DNA of 64,000 nt, taken from Trissonchulus latispiculum. Taxonomy: Eukaryota > Nematoda > Enoplea > Enoplida > Ironidae. The stretch's first letter is position 1. Each line of letters starts with the position of its first letter. The position numbers and the translations under genes were made by a program. The stretch is taken from assembly GCA_030248195.1 (NCBI GenBank), contig JASAND010030494.1, positions 1 through 64,000 of the forward strand. Reading direction: 5' to 3'. The notes beneath the pieces were generated by a model. It was not told where the DNA came from, made no database searches, and saw only the letters and a list, made by a program, of their open reading frames with translations. Positions 35,901 through 48,800 of the stretch are shown one piece after another.

Positions 35901-38900
35901 GCTCGACAGTCTTCTATGGCTTTGGCAACCGAAGGATAGCTTCTGTTTTCCCGGTCCAATTCTTGCAGGATATGATCCAGCAGGTGCAGAGCCTGCGGGG
36001 ATTCGTCGATCAGAATGGGCCGGCACACCTGTTCCCCGCTGTAGCCCAGCAGGAAAAATAGGACGGCCAGTAGCTGTAGCAGCCAGCTAAAGACAAAGCT
36101 GGTTGCTACGGCTACCAGGAGGCAGCGCCCGCTGCTCTCCGAAAGTTTGGATCGCTCGGTTGGCAGTACCTTTCGATCGTAGGCAAAAAAGCCGCAAGTC
36201 AGGCCGCACGTTAACCATAGTAGGGTAAGGATGGCCGGCAGACTTAGACACATCAGGACGTACTTTGTCCAGATGTAGGGCGCCACCTGGTCCTGTCCTA
36301 AAGTTTGACCTAACCAAACGTTGGCTATATGCTGAACTCTGTCCACCAGATCATCGGCTATGTCGTTCAGTTTATCCTTTTCCTCGGCAATATAGCCTCG
36401 AATCTCGTCCATCGGGATGGCCGTTTTTACCTTCTTCGTGGCGTCCGCCTTAATCTCTTCAATCCGCTGTCGGGTATTTTCCAACTTTTTCGTGATATTG
36501 AAATCCTGATTTTTCAGGGTCTCTTCCAGCTTAGCCTTGGCCATCATTGTTGTTTGCAGTATTCCTTGACTGATGTAGTTTCCAAACTCTGCTGAAATAT
36601 TTTGACTCAGTTCGCCCACTCCGCCCAGCTGTTCTTCGGCCAGCTGTTTGATGGTGGAATCGGTGCTGAGCATCTGCTGAATGCTGTCATTTCGCTTGGC
36701 AGTTTCGGAAAATACCTCCTGTAACTTTTCTTCTAGTTGTGTTAGGGGTGTCGGGGACCCCTCCAAGGTCCTATAGAGATGGGATAGGGTACTGACCCCC
36801 GTCGTATCGAAGAAACTGACCTCTGCGTCCTCCGGGAACCGGTCAATACGACCAGAAATATAGTCTAAAGTAGTGTTGGTTTGAGTGTCCACGGCACAGT
36901 TAATTTCGTAGCTGGTCTTACGGATAAACTCAGTCAGGTGACTTAGCTGGAGAATGCTATCATCACGCCCCTGCGGCAGGGCGTTCCAGACATTCTGAAC
37001 GTTCAGTATAAATAGGACCACTCCGGCCAACTGGAATACGTAGCCGAACCAGGTCAGAACGGACCAGGCCAGGCACAGCCGCTGGCTGGGCTTGGTCTGA
37101 ACCCTCTCGCCGCCGCAGTGATCGCACTGGCGACAGCAGCAGACGATGCAGCCTGCAACCGGGAACGCCACTGCGATCAGCAGTCCTAAGATTAGGGCAG
37201 CCAGCAGGCCTTTCTGGGACAGAATTATGGGTTCCAGTTGACCGGCGATGGCGGATTCGCTTGGCTGGTCTGCGTGGGCGATCCAGGTTACGAATGATTC
37301 GATTTGGGGGTAGATGTGGGCATCGTGGGATCGAACTGAGCTGATGACGGACTGGGCTAGCTCATACAGCCCAGCGCAGGACTGCGAGTAGCGGTCCATT
37401 GTTTCAACAATAGTCGGTTCGGTTATGCAAATTAGGCTAGTGTTAGAGGAATAACTGCTGCTATCATCAGACTGTCGTTGTAATTGTCCGTTTACCACGG
37501 CACTGACCAGTAACCACGTCCCAATAAGCAGTGTGGCTAACATCCTAGAATTAAAAAATAGTTATATCTATAAATAAAATCTAAATCCAAATACGTCGGG
37601 GTCTTTTCCAGATTACCCCCCCACCACTCAAAGTTCTTAAAACTCGACCAAATGAGCTGAAATTTGGTGGGGGTATGTTTTCGACCACGCTGACTTCAAA
37701 TATCGCAAAATTTTTCGATTTCGCGAAATTAGATTTTTTTCGATTTCTAAGGGTAACCGAAAAATTTTTTGTCTTCGACTTTGCTGAAAAGTTGTATATA
37801 GGGGTTTTCTGGTCCGCAGAACACGAATCTGAAGTCCATTTTTTGATTCAGCTTTTCGTTAGCTTGATATAAGCGAAAGTTGTAAGCTTAAGTTGTAAGC
37901 TAATGCTGAGCTAACGAAAAGCTGAATCGAAAAACGGTCTTCAGATTCGCGTTCTGCGACCCAGAAAACCCCTAAATACAACTTTTCAGCAAAATCGAAG
38001 ACAAAAAATTTTTCGGTCACCCTTGGTCCCCCCTTAGAAATCGAAAAAAATCGAATTTCGCGAAATCGAAAAATTTTGCGATATTTGAAGTCAGCGTGGT
38101 CGAAAACATACCCACACCAAATTTCAGCTCATTTGGTCGAGTTTTAAGAACTACTTCTTTAGTACTTCTTTAGTCTAGGACCGGCATCCCGGTATCTCGG
38201 CAACTTTGAGTGGTGGGGGGGTAATCTGGAAAAGACCCATACGTCGTTTGGTCCAAACTTCCCAGTGTTTGCAATAAACATGGTTGATTTTTGTTTGCCT
38301 TGGGAAAAGGTTTGCAAACAACAACAAAAGAAGTCAGCATAGCTTAGTTTAGACTATTGAAGAAAATCAGCATTAATAATTGGCTTCACAGAAAAGCATA
38401 GGATATAGGGTTAGTTTAAGCATTAAGGCTTGTTTGTTGCCAGTAGAAACGGCAAACGTGACATGGATGGTTCTCAGAAGCACTGGACTGACTTAAGTTT
38501 ATGCTAACTGTTCTCCTAGGATGTTCATATCATGTATATGTGTATATTTCAATTATGTATGTTGTGTGCGTTACGTATATAACATATGTTGTGTATGTAA
38601 TTATATGGATGCAGAGTTCAACTTTTTCCAGGCTGCAGAAAAACTCATTAAGAAGTGATTGTTTTTAAGTGCCGGTGGTCAGTGCGTAGAAAAACTTTCA
38701 TGTAGTAGCTTTCATGAAGAAAGTAGCACTTGGAAAACGTACAGAGGGTTAAACAAACACACAGGCAGAAAAGTTTATGAGTAATAAGCTTGAATTGCTG
38801 AAACTTTGTTGCACTCAAGATCTATAGGCAGAATTAAGACTGGACGCCATTATTGATGGAAATAATTGCGGGGGAAAAGCTGCCACGGAGTCTTCAAAAC

Positions 38901-41160
38901 TGGAGGTTTTTTTATAATAAATATATAAAGTTATATTTCTGATTTCAAATTTTTTAGAAACATTGAATAGTTTTAATGCTATATACGTATGCAATGTGTG
39001 GCCTTAAAACGTGGCTAAACCTTAAGCAAACGTGGCTGAACTTTGGGTTTCAAGCTGCTTAAAATTTCGGTTTAGCATACACTGCAGTCCTGGCTTATTT
39101 TTAAGTGATTTTTCTTTAGGCGACGTCTCATGGAGGGCCCATCATCCATGGGGGCTCTCCCAAAACAGGCATACATAGTTTTGGACAACGTTTTGCGAAT
39201 TTCTACGTTTTACGTCTGTGTAGAAACTGACAATAATGGCTAAATAATTACTAATTTTAGGTTGGTTTTAAGCTGAAATAGCAAAATTTTCGGCGAAACC
39301 GGAAAAAGTTTTGAAGTTTTAAGGTCAAATTAGTAACATTTGGCAACTTTTTGGGTTATGGGGAGGTCGCCAATTGGAGTTGCTCCCAGTAAAAGTAAGC
39401 CAGTAGTCTTTAAAGCACAGCACACTATGGCATAAGAGTTTCACCTGACCCGGCTTTTCTCGGAAAGCACTTACCTGTGAGCTAGCAGAAACATTTTGCT
39501 GGCTGTTTACGGCTTATCAGGGATGCGAAGAAAATTATGTACAAAAGTCGTTGTATGACCCTTCCCTTTTTAAACTGATAAGAGAAAGCGTCTACATTAT
39601 GATGCTATGAATTCGAAATGGCTACCTTCTGCATGATAATACCAGTTTTTTAATGTTAAGAAAAATATTAAGTATATAGATTATTGTTGAGTGGGTGTGG
39701 GTTGTTTGTAGTCAAGAACTGATAGGTGTATATACGTATAAATAACAAACAAAATTTTAGGAGTTCAGGGTTTAGAGTTCCCTGAATTAAGTTAAACTAA
39801 GATTATATATAACTAAAAATTAAAGAAATGAAAAGCAAACTGTATGACCATTTGGGATCTCATTACTATTTTGGTATAAACCCTTGCCAGAACGATCTTA
39901 CATTCGGCTGAATTGTTCGTTGTGTGACCAGAAAGTTTAGTCTGCTAACTTTCCGCACAAAATAGTAGCTTAGCTTAGTCTCTAGTGGTCCTGTGCGTAT
40001 TTAGTTAAGAATGAATAGGTTGCTTAACCGTAGTGGAGCTTTAGAACAGATTCGAAACACGAAAATAATTTTTTGTATTCTGATTAGGCATATATGTACG
40101 TATAATGCCACAATAACAAGTTCTAACCCGAACACATAAAAAATGATAGTTAATGTATAAATTCGTTCTAATCTACATTAACATTTCACACGATTGTGGT
40201 TTTCTGGCGTATAAAGTACCATTTAAACTGATAATATGCTATCAGAACAGAAGCATTGAATGTTACATAAAAAGAAAGCATGGTTTTGTGTAACTGAAAA
40301 TATGTAGAATCAGATGGTGGCTCTTTGTAGAATAAACTTGCCGATAGGTCCCTCCCTGCTCTGCGTTAGTTCTAGTTAACATGAACGAGCTCTGTATAAT
40401 GTTAGAAAGTAAGATTACATATTATATATATGTGGACAGGAGTTAGAAACCGCAAAAAGATAAGTAATCATAAAAAGTCCCTGTTAAAAACGGTCATTCC
40501 AAGGATTTCTCTCTATTATTGTTTGAAGTGTAGTGTAGTGCAGAAAAACATCTAGGGTTGGAATACTAAGCAAACACGTAACCTATATGTATATATATGT
40601 ATTTGCTTGTATATACTTGTAGACTGTCTTAGCAGAAGGAGTTTTAATTAAAAAAGCTACATTTAAAGCTAAAACACATAATATTCTTACACGATAGAAT
40701 GCAGTGTAATGAAATAATTAGTGCAACCTTCACTGTTTCTGAGAACTACAGTGGCATGGCGCAACTTCACTGAACATAGATATCTGAAGTGTTGTGTAAT
40801 GTGCAGCGGCTTGGGAGAATTAATTTTTTGTTGATTCAACCTCAAACTGTGCAAAAGCGCCGCTAAAAGCTCAATTACAAATTGCTTGTAAAAAAGTGCA
40901 ATTTTCAATTTTTTTGCAGAAAGGCAGTTTTAATCCTTTGCAAAGTTCGTGATTTTGTATACCTACCTCTTTTGCTTGCACATATAATATATATATATGG
41001 TACGTATATAATAATAACTGTCTATATCCATAAGTGGAAGTAAATATAGGGAAGGCTGCCGCCTTTTCCGAAAATTTATAAATAATAAATTCATGTATTG
41101 CGAAATGAAATATTTAGGGATTTCACTATTTAATATCTTTCTTCCGTTTCTTCAGTATAT

Positions 41161-41206
<46 letters not shown>

Positions 41207-41947
41207 ATATGTATATGTATATATTGTGAATCTATGTAACTTTAAACCTGTTGCGTAGTTCCTGTAGCTTATCTGACCCAAAAGGCGTTCTCAAGAAGCA
41301 TTGTTCTACAGATTAGCGAACGCTGTAAGCGACACCATTGTACCGAAAACTGAAAAGTTTTATATATACACCTTCAAACTTAAAAATTATGTTGCCAAAC
41401 GCTTTGGTAGATTAGTTAGACCTTTCGGCTTTATTTTACTGTTTCAAAGTGACACAAAAATTAGTGGATATGCTTTGTAATTACAAGAATTCAACAAACT
41501 ATATAATGGTTGCGCAAACTGTTAATGTAATATATATTTTGTGCATGTATATGCTCTTTCTAAAGTCCTTATTTACTACCTGTCACTAAAATTTAAACGC
41601 TAACTGAAATGTGCTCTGGCACAACAGGAATACCAGACTAGTATATACCTGAACTAAACCCTCTACTGGCTTGGCATAAATGTTATGGTAGCATTAACTT
41701 GACTTGGTTTATGACCAATGTTTACAGTATAATAGGTACACAATTTCCCTGTCTATTGCGTAAGGATGTATATATACGTACGTATCTATCTATGCAGTGT
41801 ATGTACAAAGAAGTGTTAAGTGCCAGGAGCCCCGGTCACAGTGCTGCTCTCACGCTTTTAGTGAGTAACTCCTACAGCCAGTTGTATTGTTGATACAGCT
41901 TTCTATTGTACCTGATCGGTTCAGGTTACGATTTTCAATTCCGTACG

Positions 41948-42025
<78 letters not shown>

Positions 42026-42801
42026 TAGATTCTATTTTATTTTTGGTAAACAATGTTGCGTTGTGCGTAGACCGTAAAAGCAGATATCTGATTTATTTGA
42101 TTCATTGTGCATTTTCGTAAACAATTATATACAATATGAAGAGTTTAGCCTTAGTGCTTTGACAGTGTGGAAAATTGAAAATTGTAAGATGTCAGTATTT
42201 GAATATATAGTGAATGAGCTTAGTGGCGCACATAGAAAAGTTTTTCGCGGGGGCGGACCTCAGAAAAATTTGGGGGATCTGGGGGGGGCGAAGCCATAGC
42301 TACGCGCGAACAATAAAATTTTTCTTTTACGTCCGGTTTCGGGGTGGGGCGCACCCCCCCCCCTGAGTGTAAAGCTTTGGCTCCGCCGGGAATCGAACCA
42401 CGGACCTCCCGAACTGCAGCTAGGCGTGCAACCACTACATCACGGAGCCAGGAGAGTAGAGCACATAACTTCATTGGTGCTCTCTGTACATAAGCGCGCC
42501 CCTGCATGAGCTGTATAAATACGTATATACAGTAGAATTACACAAATTTAGTATGGTATTTCATTGTCTTGTTGGTTTGCCGCTACTTCCGAAGGAAAAG
42601 GGCAAACCCTTATTCTCGTCGTGTTATTGGGTTGCCGCTTTTTACACAAAAAGGCAACCCTTTCATCTGGGTATGTCCGTTTTTATTGGGTTGCCGCTTT
42701 TTACACAAAAAAGGCAACCCTTTCATCTGGGTATGTCCGTTTATTATTGGGTTGTCGCATTTTTAAAAAAAAAGACAACCCTTTGATATGGCTAAGTTTC
42801 T

Positions 42802-42832
<31 letters not shown>

Positions 42833-45800
42833 TTATTCCGGTCAACATTTGTGTCCCCCCCCTTTTTCTCGAGATTGGCTGGACCGATCGGGCTGAAATT
42901 CTCACCATAGTTGGAGGGTGACCTGAAGTGCTCCCGTTTGTAAGCGCATCCCGATATCTCCCGGATTCCGGGAATGGCGGCTCCCGGAAATTTAAAAATC
43001 GTAAGGGGGGACCAAGGGAAACGTAAAAATATTTTGTCTCCGATTTTGTTTAAAACTCGGTCATAGGGTAAGTCGACCACGCTGATTTCGAAACTGAAAT
43101 CGAAATTTCCGAAAAATTTCCGGATTTCGAGATATTCGACCCGGAAAATTCCGGATTTTGAAAAATTTCTCCAAAAGTGGTCGATATGGTACTCAAATGA
43201 AAGAGCTCGCCGAGCTGAACAACTTTCCTTCTTGCGACATTTTCCGGAAATGCGTCTAGCCAAAGTTATAGCCGAAAAACTGAAAATCCGGGAATTCACG
43301 AAAACCCGGATTTTGGAGCAAAAATTTTTTGTCTTCGATTTTGCTTAAAAGTTGGTCATAGGGTAAGTCGACCACGCTGATTTCGAAACTGAAATCGAAA
43401 TTTCCGGAAAATTTCCGGATTTCGAGATATTCGACCCGGAAAATTCCGGATTTTGAAAAATTTCTCCAAAAGTGGTCGATATGGTACTCAAATGAAAGAG
43501 CTCGCCGAGCTGAACAACTTTCCTTCTTGCGACATTTTCCGGAAATGCGTCTAGCGAAAGTTATAGCCGAAAAACTGAAAATCCGGGAATTCACGAAAAC
43601 CCGGATTTTGGACATAAAAATTTTTAGTCTCAGATTTTGCTTAAAAGTTGGTCATAGGGCAAGTCGGTGGTGCTGATTTCGAATCTGAAATCGAAATTTC
43701 CGGAAAATTTCCGGATTTCGAGATATTCGACCCGGAAAATTCCGGATTTTGAAAATTTTTCCGAAAAGTGGTCGATATGGTACTCAAATGAAAGAGCTCG
43801 CCAAGCTGAACAACTTTCCTTCTGGCGACATTTTCCGGAAATGCGTCCAGCGAAAATTACAGCCGAAAAACTGAAAATCCGGGAATTCCCGGAAAAACCG
43901 GAATTTTAAAAATTGTCCTAAAAGTTGTCAATATGGTACTTATTCGAAAGATCTCAGTGAGTAGGCAAAAAGTTGTGATTGGGCCAAAGTCTGAAAATGT
44001 TCCAAAACTGAGTTTGAGCCCGAGCCAATATAAGCACAGAGGAATAAGAGGAAAATGCGCGACAACCCGTTGATGCCGGTAGGATTTATTATTATTATTA
44101 TTCTCGTGACCACACCTGTCCCCCCCCTCTAACTTTTGATAGGGTGGCCCGATTGGGCTGAAATTTTTAGGGGGTGTTGGGGGTGGGGTGAAGTGTTGAC
44201 TGAAGCGCGGGCAGTCCGATATTTCCCGGATTCCGGGAATGGCGAATCCCGGAATTTTTTAGAATGGTAAGGGGGGACCAAGGGAAACGTAAAAATTTTT
44301 TGTCTCCGATTTTGCTTAAAAGTTGGTCATAGGGTAATTCGATAGCGCTGATTTCGAAACTGAAATCGAAATTTCCGGAAAATTTACGGATTTCGAGATA
44401 TTGGACCCAGAAAATTCCGGATTTTGAAAAATTTCTCCGAAAGTGGTCGATATGGGGCTCAAATGAAAGAGCTCGTCGAGCTGAACAACTTTCCTTCTTG
44501 CGACATTTTCCGGAAATGCGTCTAGCGAAAGTTATAGCCGAAAAACTGAAAATCCGGGAATTCACGAAAACCCGGATTTTGGACTTAAAAATTTTTTGTC
44601 TCCGATTTTGCTTAAAAGTTGGTCATAGGGTAATTCGATAGCGCTGATTTCGAAACTGAAATCGAAATTCCCGGAAAATTTACGGATTTCGAGATATTGG
44701 ACCCGGAAAATTCCGCATTTTTAAAAATTTCTTCAAAGTGGTCGATATGGTACTCAAATGAAAGAGATCGTCGAGCTGAACAAGTTTTCTGCTTGCGGCA
44801 TCTTCGGGAAATGCGTCTAGCGAAAGTTACCACCAAAATACTGTTGCATTCTTCTGAAAAAACCCGTGTCCCTAATGGAAAAAGCAGCGGCAACCCATTC
44901 TCGCTACTTCGCTTGTTATTATTATTCTCGTGACCACCCCCTGTCCCCCCCCTCTAACTTTTGCTAGGGTGGCCCGATTGGGCTGAAATTTTCAGTGGAG
45001 GGTTGGGGTGGGGTGAAGTGTTGACTGAAGCGCGGGGAGCCCCGGGGGAGCAAGGTTGCTCCCGGAGCAGCCCCGTGAGTAAAAATGAGTAAAATTAAAA
45101 AGTTGTCCAAATGAGCTAATTTTGGTATCATTCGAAAGCTCTCGGCGAGTAATGAAAAAGTTGTAATTGGGTCAAGGCCTGAAAATGCACCCATGTTGAG
45201 TTATGAGGCGAAAAATGGTCAAAAAATGGCCAAAAACGGCCAAAATGGCTCAAAATTGAAAGTTCTCGAATCGGGCTCATATCGGTGTCATTCGAAAGCT
45301 CTCATTGAGTATATAAAAAGTTGTAATAGTGCAAAGCCGCCAAAATGTACGAAAATTGAGTTAAGGAGCTTCAAAGGGTCAAAAATGGTCAAAATCTGCC
45401 AAAATGGCTCAAAATTGAAAGTAACGGAAACCGCCCAATATGGGACTCATTCGAAAGCTCTCGTTGAGTAGATAAAAAGTTGTAATAGGGCCAAGCCGCC
45501 AAAACATACGAAATTTGAGTTACGGAGGTTCAAAGAGGTCAAAAATGGTCAAAATCGGCCAAAATGGCTCAAAATTGAAAGTAGCGGAAATCACCTAATA
45601 TGGGTATCATTCGAAAGCTCTCGTTGGGTAGATAAAAAGTTGTAATAGGGCCAAGCCGCCAAAATGTACGAAAATTGAGTTACGGAGCTTCAAAGGGTCA
45701 AAAATGGTCAAAAAAAGTACTCAAATGAAAGAGCTCGCCGAGCTGAACAACTTTTCTTCTTGCGACATTTTCCGGAAATGCGTCTAGCGGCCGAAAAACT

Positions 45801-48800
45801 GAAAATCCGATTTTGCTCAAAAGTTGGTCATAGGACAATTCGACCATGCTGATTTCGAAACTGAAATCGAAAATCACGGAAAATTTACGGATTTCGTGGT
45901 ATTCACCCTTGATAAGAGGAAAAATGCCAGCGGCAACCCATTCATGCCAATTTGCTTGTTATTATTATTATTGTGTTGCCCACTTTTCCAAAGGAATGGG
46001 CAACACCTTGTTATTGGTCTGTGCTTATTATTATCCGTCTGTCCCCCCCCTAGATCTCGAAATTGGTAAGGGGTACAGGGGTGGTTGATACCTTATTTTA
46101 AAGCCCTTGACTAGGACATCTCCCGGAAGCAAGATGGGTCCGAAATTCCGGGATTTGAAAATTCGGATTTTTTCGGATGGTAAGGGGGGACCAAGGCGAA
46201 ATTTCCAAAATCCAAAATTTGGTCAAAAATTTTTTGTCTCCTATTTGGCTCAAAAGTCGGTCATAGGGTAATTCGACCACGCTGATTTCGAAACTGAAAT
46301 CGAAATTTCCGGAAAATTTCCGGATTTCGAGATATTTGATCCGGAAAATTCCGCATTTTGAAAAATTTCTTCAAAAGTGGTCGACGTGGTACTCAAATGA
46401 AAGAGCTCGTCGAGCTGAACAACTTTCCTTCTTGCGACATTTTCCGGAAATGTTTCTAGCGAAAGTTATGGCCGCAGATTGGAAAATCCGGAATTTCCGG
46501 AAAAAACCGGATTTTCAAAAATTCGTTGAAACATGGGCAATATGGTACTTAATTGAAAGCTCTTTGAGTCCTGGGACAGATTTCCTGAACAGAAACAGCT
46601 TAGCAGGTATCTAGCAAAATCTATACCACAAAGGAACGTGTTGTGGGCAACACATTCTTGCAGTAGCGCTAGTTATTATTGGGTTGCCGCTTTTTCAACA
46701 AAAGGCAACCCTTTAACTTGGGTATGTCCGTTATTTATTATTATTATTATTTATTTCTTGCCGTATGTGTCCCCCCCCTCTAACTTTTGATTGGCTGGAC
46801 CGATCCGGCTGAAATTTTCAGGGGGAGTTGGGGGTGACCTAAAGTGCTCCCGGAAACGCGCGCAGTTCGGTACTTCCCGGATTCCGGAAATGGCGGTACC
46901 CGGAATTTTTTAGAATGGTAAGGGGGGACCAAGGGAAACGTAAAAATTTTTTGTCTCCGATTTTGCTCAAAAGTTGGTTATAGGGTAATTCAACCACGCT
47001 GATTTCAAAACTGAAATCGAAATTTCCGGAAAATTTCCGGATTTCGAGATATTGGACCCGGAAAATTCCGGATTTTGAAAAATTTTTCCGAAAGTGGTCG
47101 ATATGGTACTCAAATGAAAGAGCTCGTCGAGCTGAACAACTTTCCTTCTTGCGACATTTCCCGGAAATGCGCCTAGCGAAAGTTATGGCCGAAAAACGGA
47201 AAATCCGGGAATTCCCGGAAACCCGGATATTGGACCAAAAAATTTTTTGTCTCCGATTTTGCTTAAAAGTTGGTCATAGGGTAATTCGATCACGCTGATT
47301 TCAACACTGAAATCGAAATTTCCGGAAATTTTACGGATTTCGAGATATTGGACCCGGAAAATTCCGGATTTTGAAAAATTTTTCCGAAAGTGGTCGATAT
47401 GGTACTCAAATGAAAGAGCTAGTCGAGCTGAACAACTTTCCTTCTTGCGACACTTCCCGGAAATGCGCCTAGCGAAAGTTATGGCCGAAAAACGGAAAAT
47501 CCGGGAATTCCCGAAAACCCGGATTTTGGACCAAAAAATTTTTTGTCTCCGATTTTGCTTAAAAGTTGGTCATAGGGTAATTCGATCACGCTGATTTCGA
47601 AACTGAAATCGAAAATCACGGAAAATTTACGGATTTCGTGCTATTCACCCTTGATAAGAGGAAAAATGCCAGCGGCAACCCATTCATGCCAATTTGCTTG
47701 TTATTATTATTCTTCTTCTTGTCCCCCCCTATTAACTCAAGCTGGGCTCAACGCCCGGAGCTGAAATTTGGTGGGTATGTGGGGGTTGGTCCCAAACCTG
47801 GCCCATTTTAATTTCATCGCTCTAGACCCACCCAGTCGACCAGGGCAGGGAATTTAATTTTTTAAAATCGTAAGGGGGGACCAAGGCGATTCTCAAAAAT
47901 GGTCGAAAACTTTTTGTCTCCGATTTGGTTGAAAAGTCAGTCCTAGGGTAATTCGGGGACGCAGATTCCAAATCTGCAATCGAAATGTTTCTAGCTTTTG
48001 TAAATCTCGAGATATGGCCAAAAGTTACACTGTTGGAGACCGCAAAAGTGAGCAAACTGCCCAGAAACGCCTAATATCTGTGTTTTTTGAACTCGTTAGT
48101 CAAGTTTAGTCGGTGGATTTGCTAAGATATCCTTTCAAAAGAAGTGTCAAGTAACTTGTGGCAATATTTAATCGAAAATTATTTATCCCAACTGCCTTTT
48201 TATGGGCAACCATTTTCAGAGGAAGGTGTCAAAAATGGTCAAAAACTTTTTGTCTCCGATTTGGTTAAAAAGTCGGTCCTAGGGTAATTCGGGGACGCAG
48301 ATTCCAAATCTGCAATCGAAATTTTTGTAGCTTTTGTGAATTTCGAGGTATGGCCAAAAGTTACACTGTTGGAGACCGCAAAAGTGAGCAAACTGCCCAG
48401 AAACGCGTAATATCTGTGTTTTTTGAACTCGTTAGTCAAGTTTAGCCGGTGGATTTGCTAGGACACCCTTTAAAAAGAAGTGTCATGTAACTTGTGGCAA
48501 TATTTAATCGGAAATTCTTTATCCCAACTGCCTTTTTATGGGCAACCATTTTCAGAGGAAAGTGTCAAAAATGGTCGAAAACTTTTTCTCTCCGATTTGG
48601 TCAAAAAGTTTGTCCTGGGGTAATTCGGAGACGTAGATTCTAAATCTGCAATCGAAGTTTTTCTAGCTTTTGTGAATCTCGAGATATGGCCAAAAGTTAC
48701 ACTGTTGGAGACCGCAGAACTGAGCAAACTGTAAAGAAACGCCTAATAGTTGTGTTTTTTGAACTCATTAGTCAAGTTTAGCCGGTGGATTTGCTAGGAC

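Larger units (their letters stand above)
42629..45960 (+). mobile_element. Family-C element C4, interrupted by C5
   Basis: The head at 42629 (GGGTTGCC/GGCAACCC) is followed at once by the C5 head. The C4 body is 44918-45929 and is of the second type: GGGAGCAAGGTTGCTCCC hairpin at 45053, then four or five roughly 110-bp modules with ATTCGAAAGCTCTC. The tail GCGGCAACCC is at 45930, with 3' end CAATTTGCTTGTT. Confidence 0.72.

Noticed and set aside
35638..36595. Several frames on both strands inside the prominin gene
   Set aside because: They are shadows in other frames of the 856-codon gene and carry no motif.
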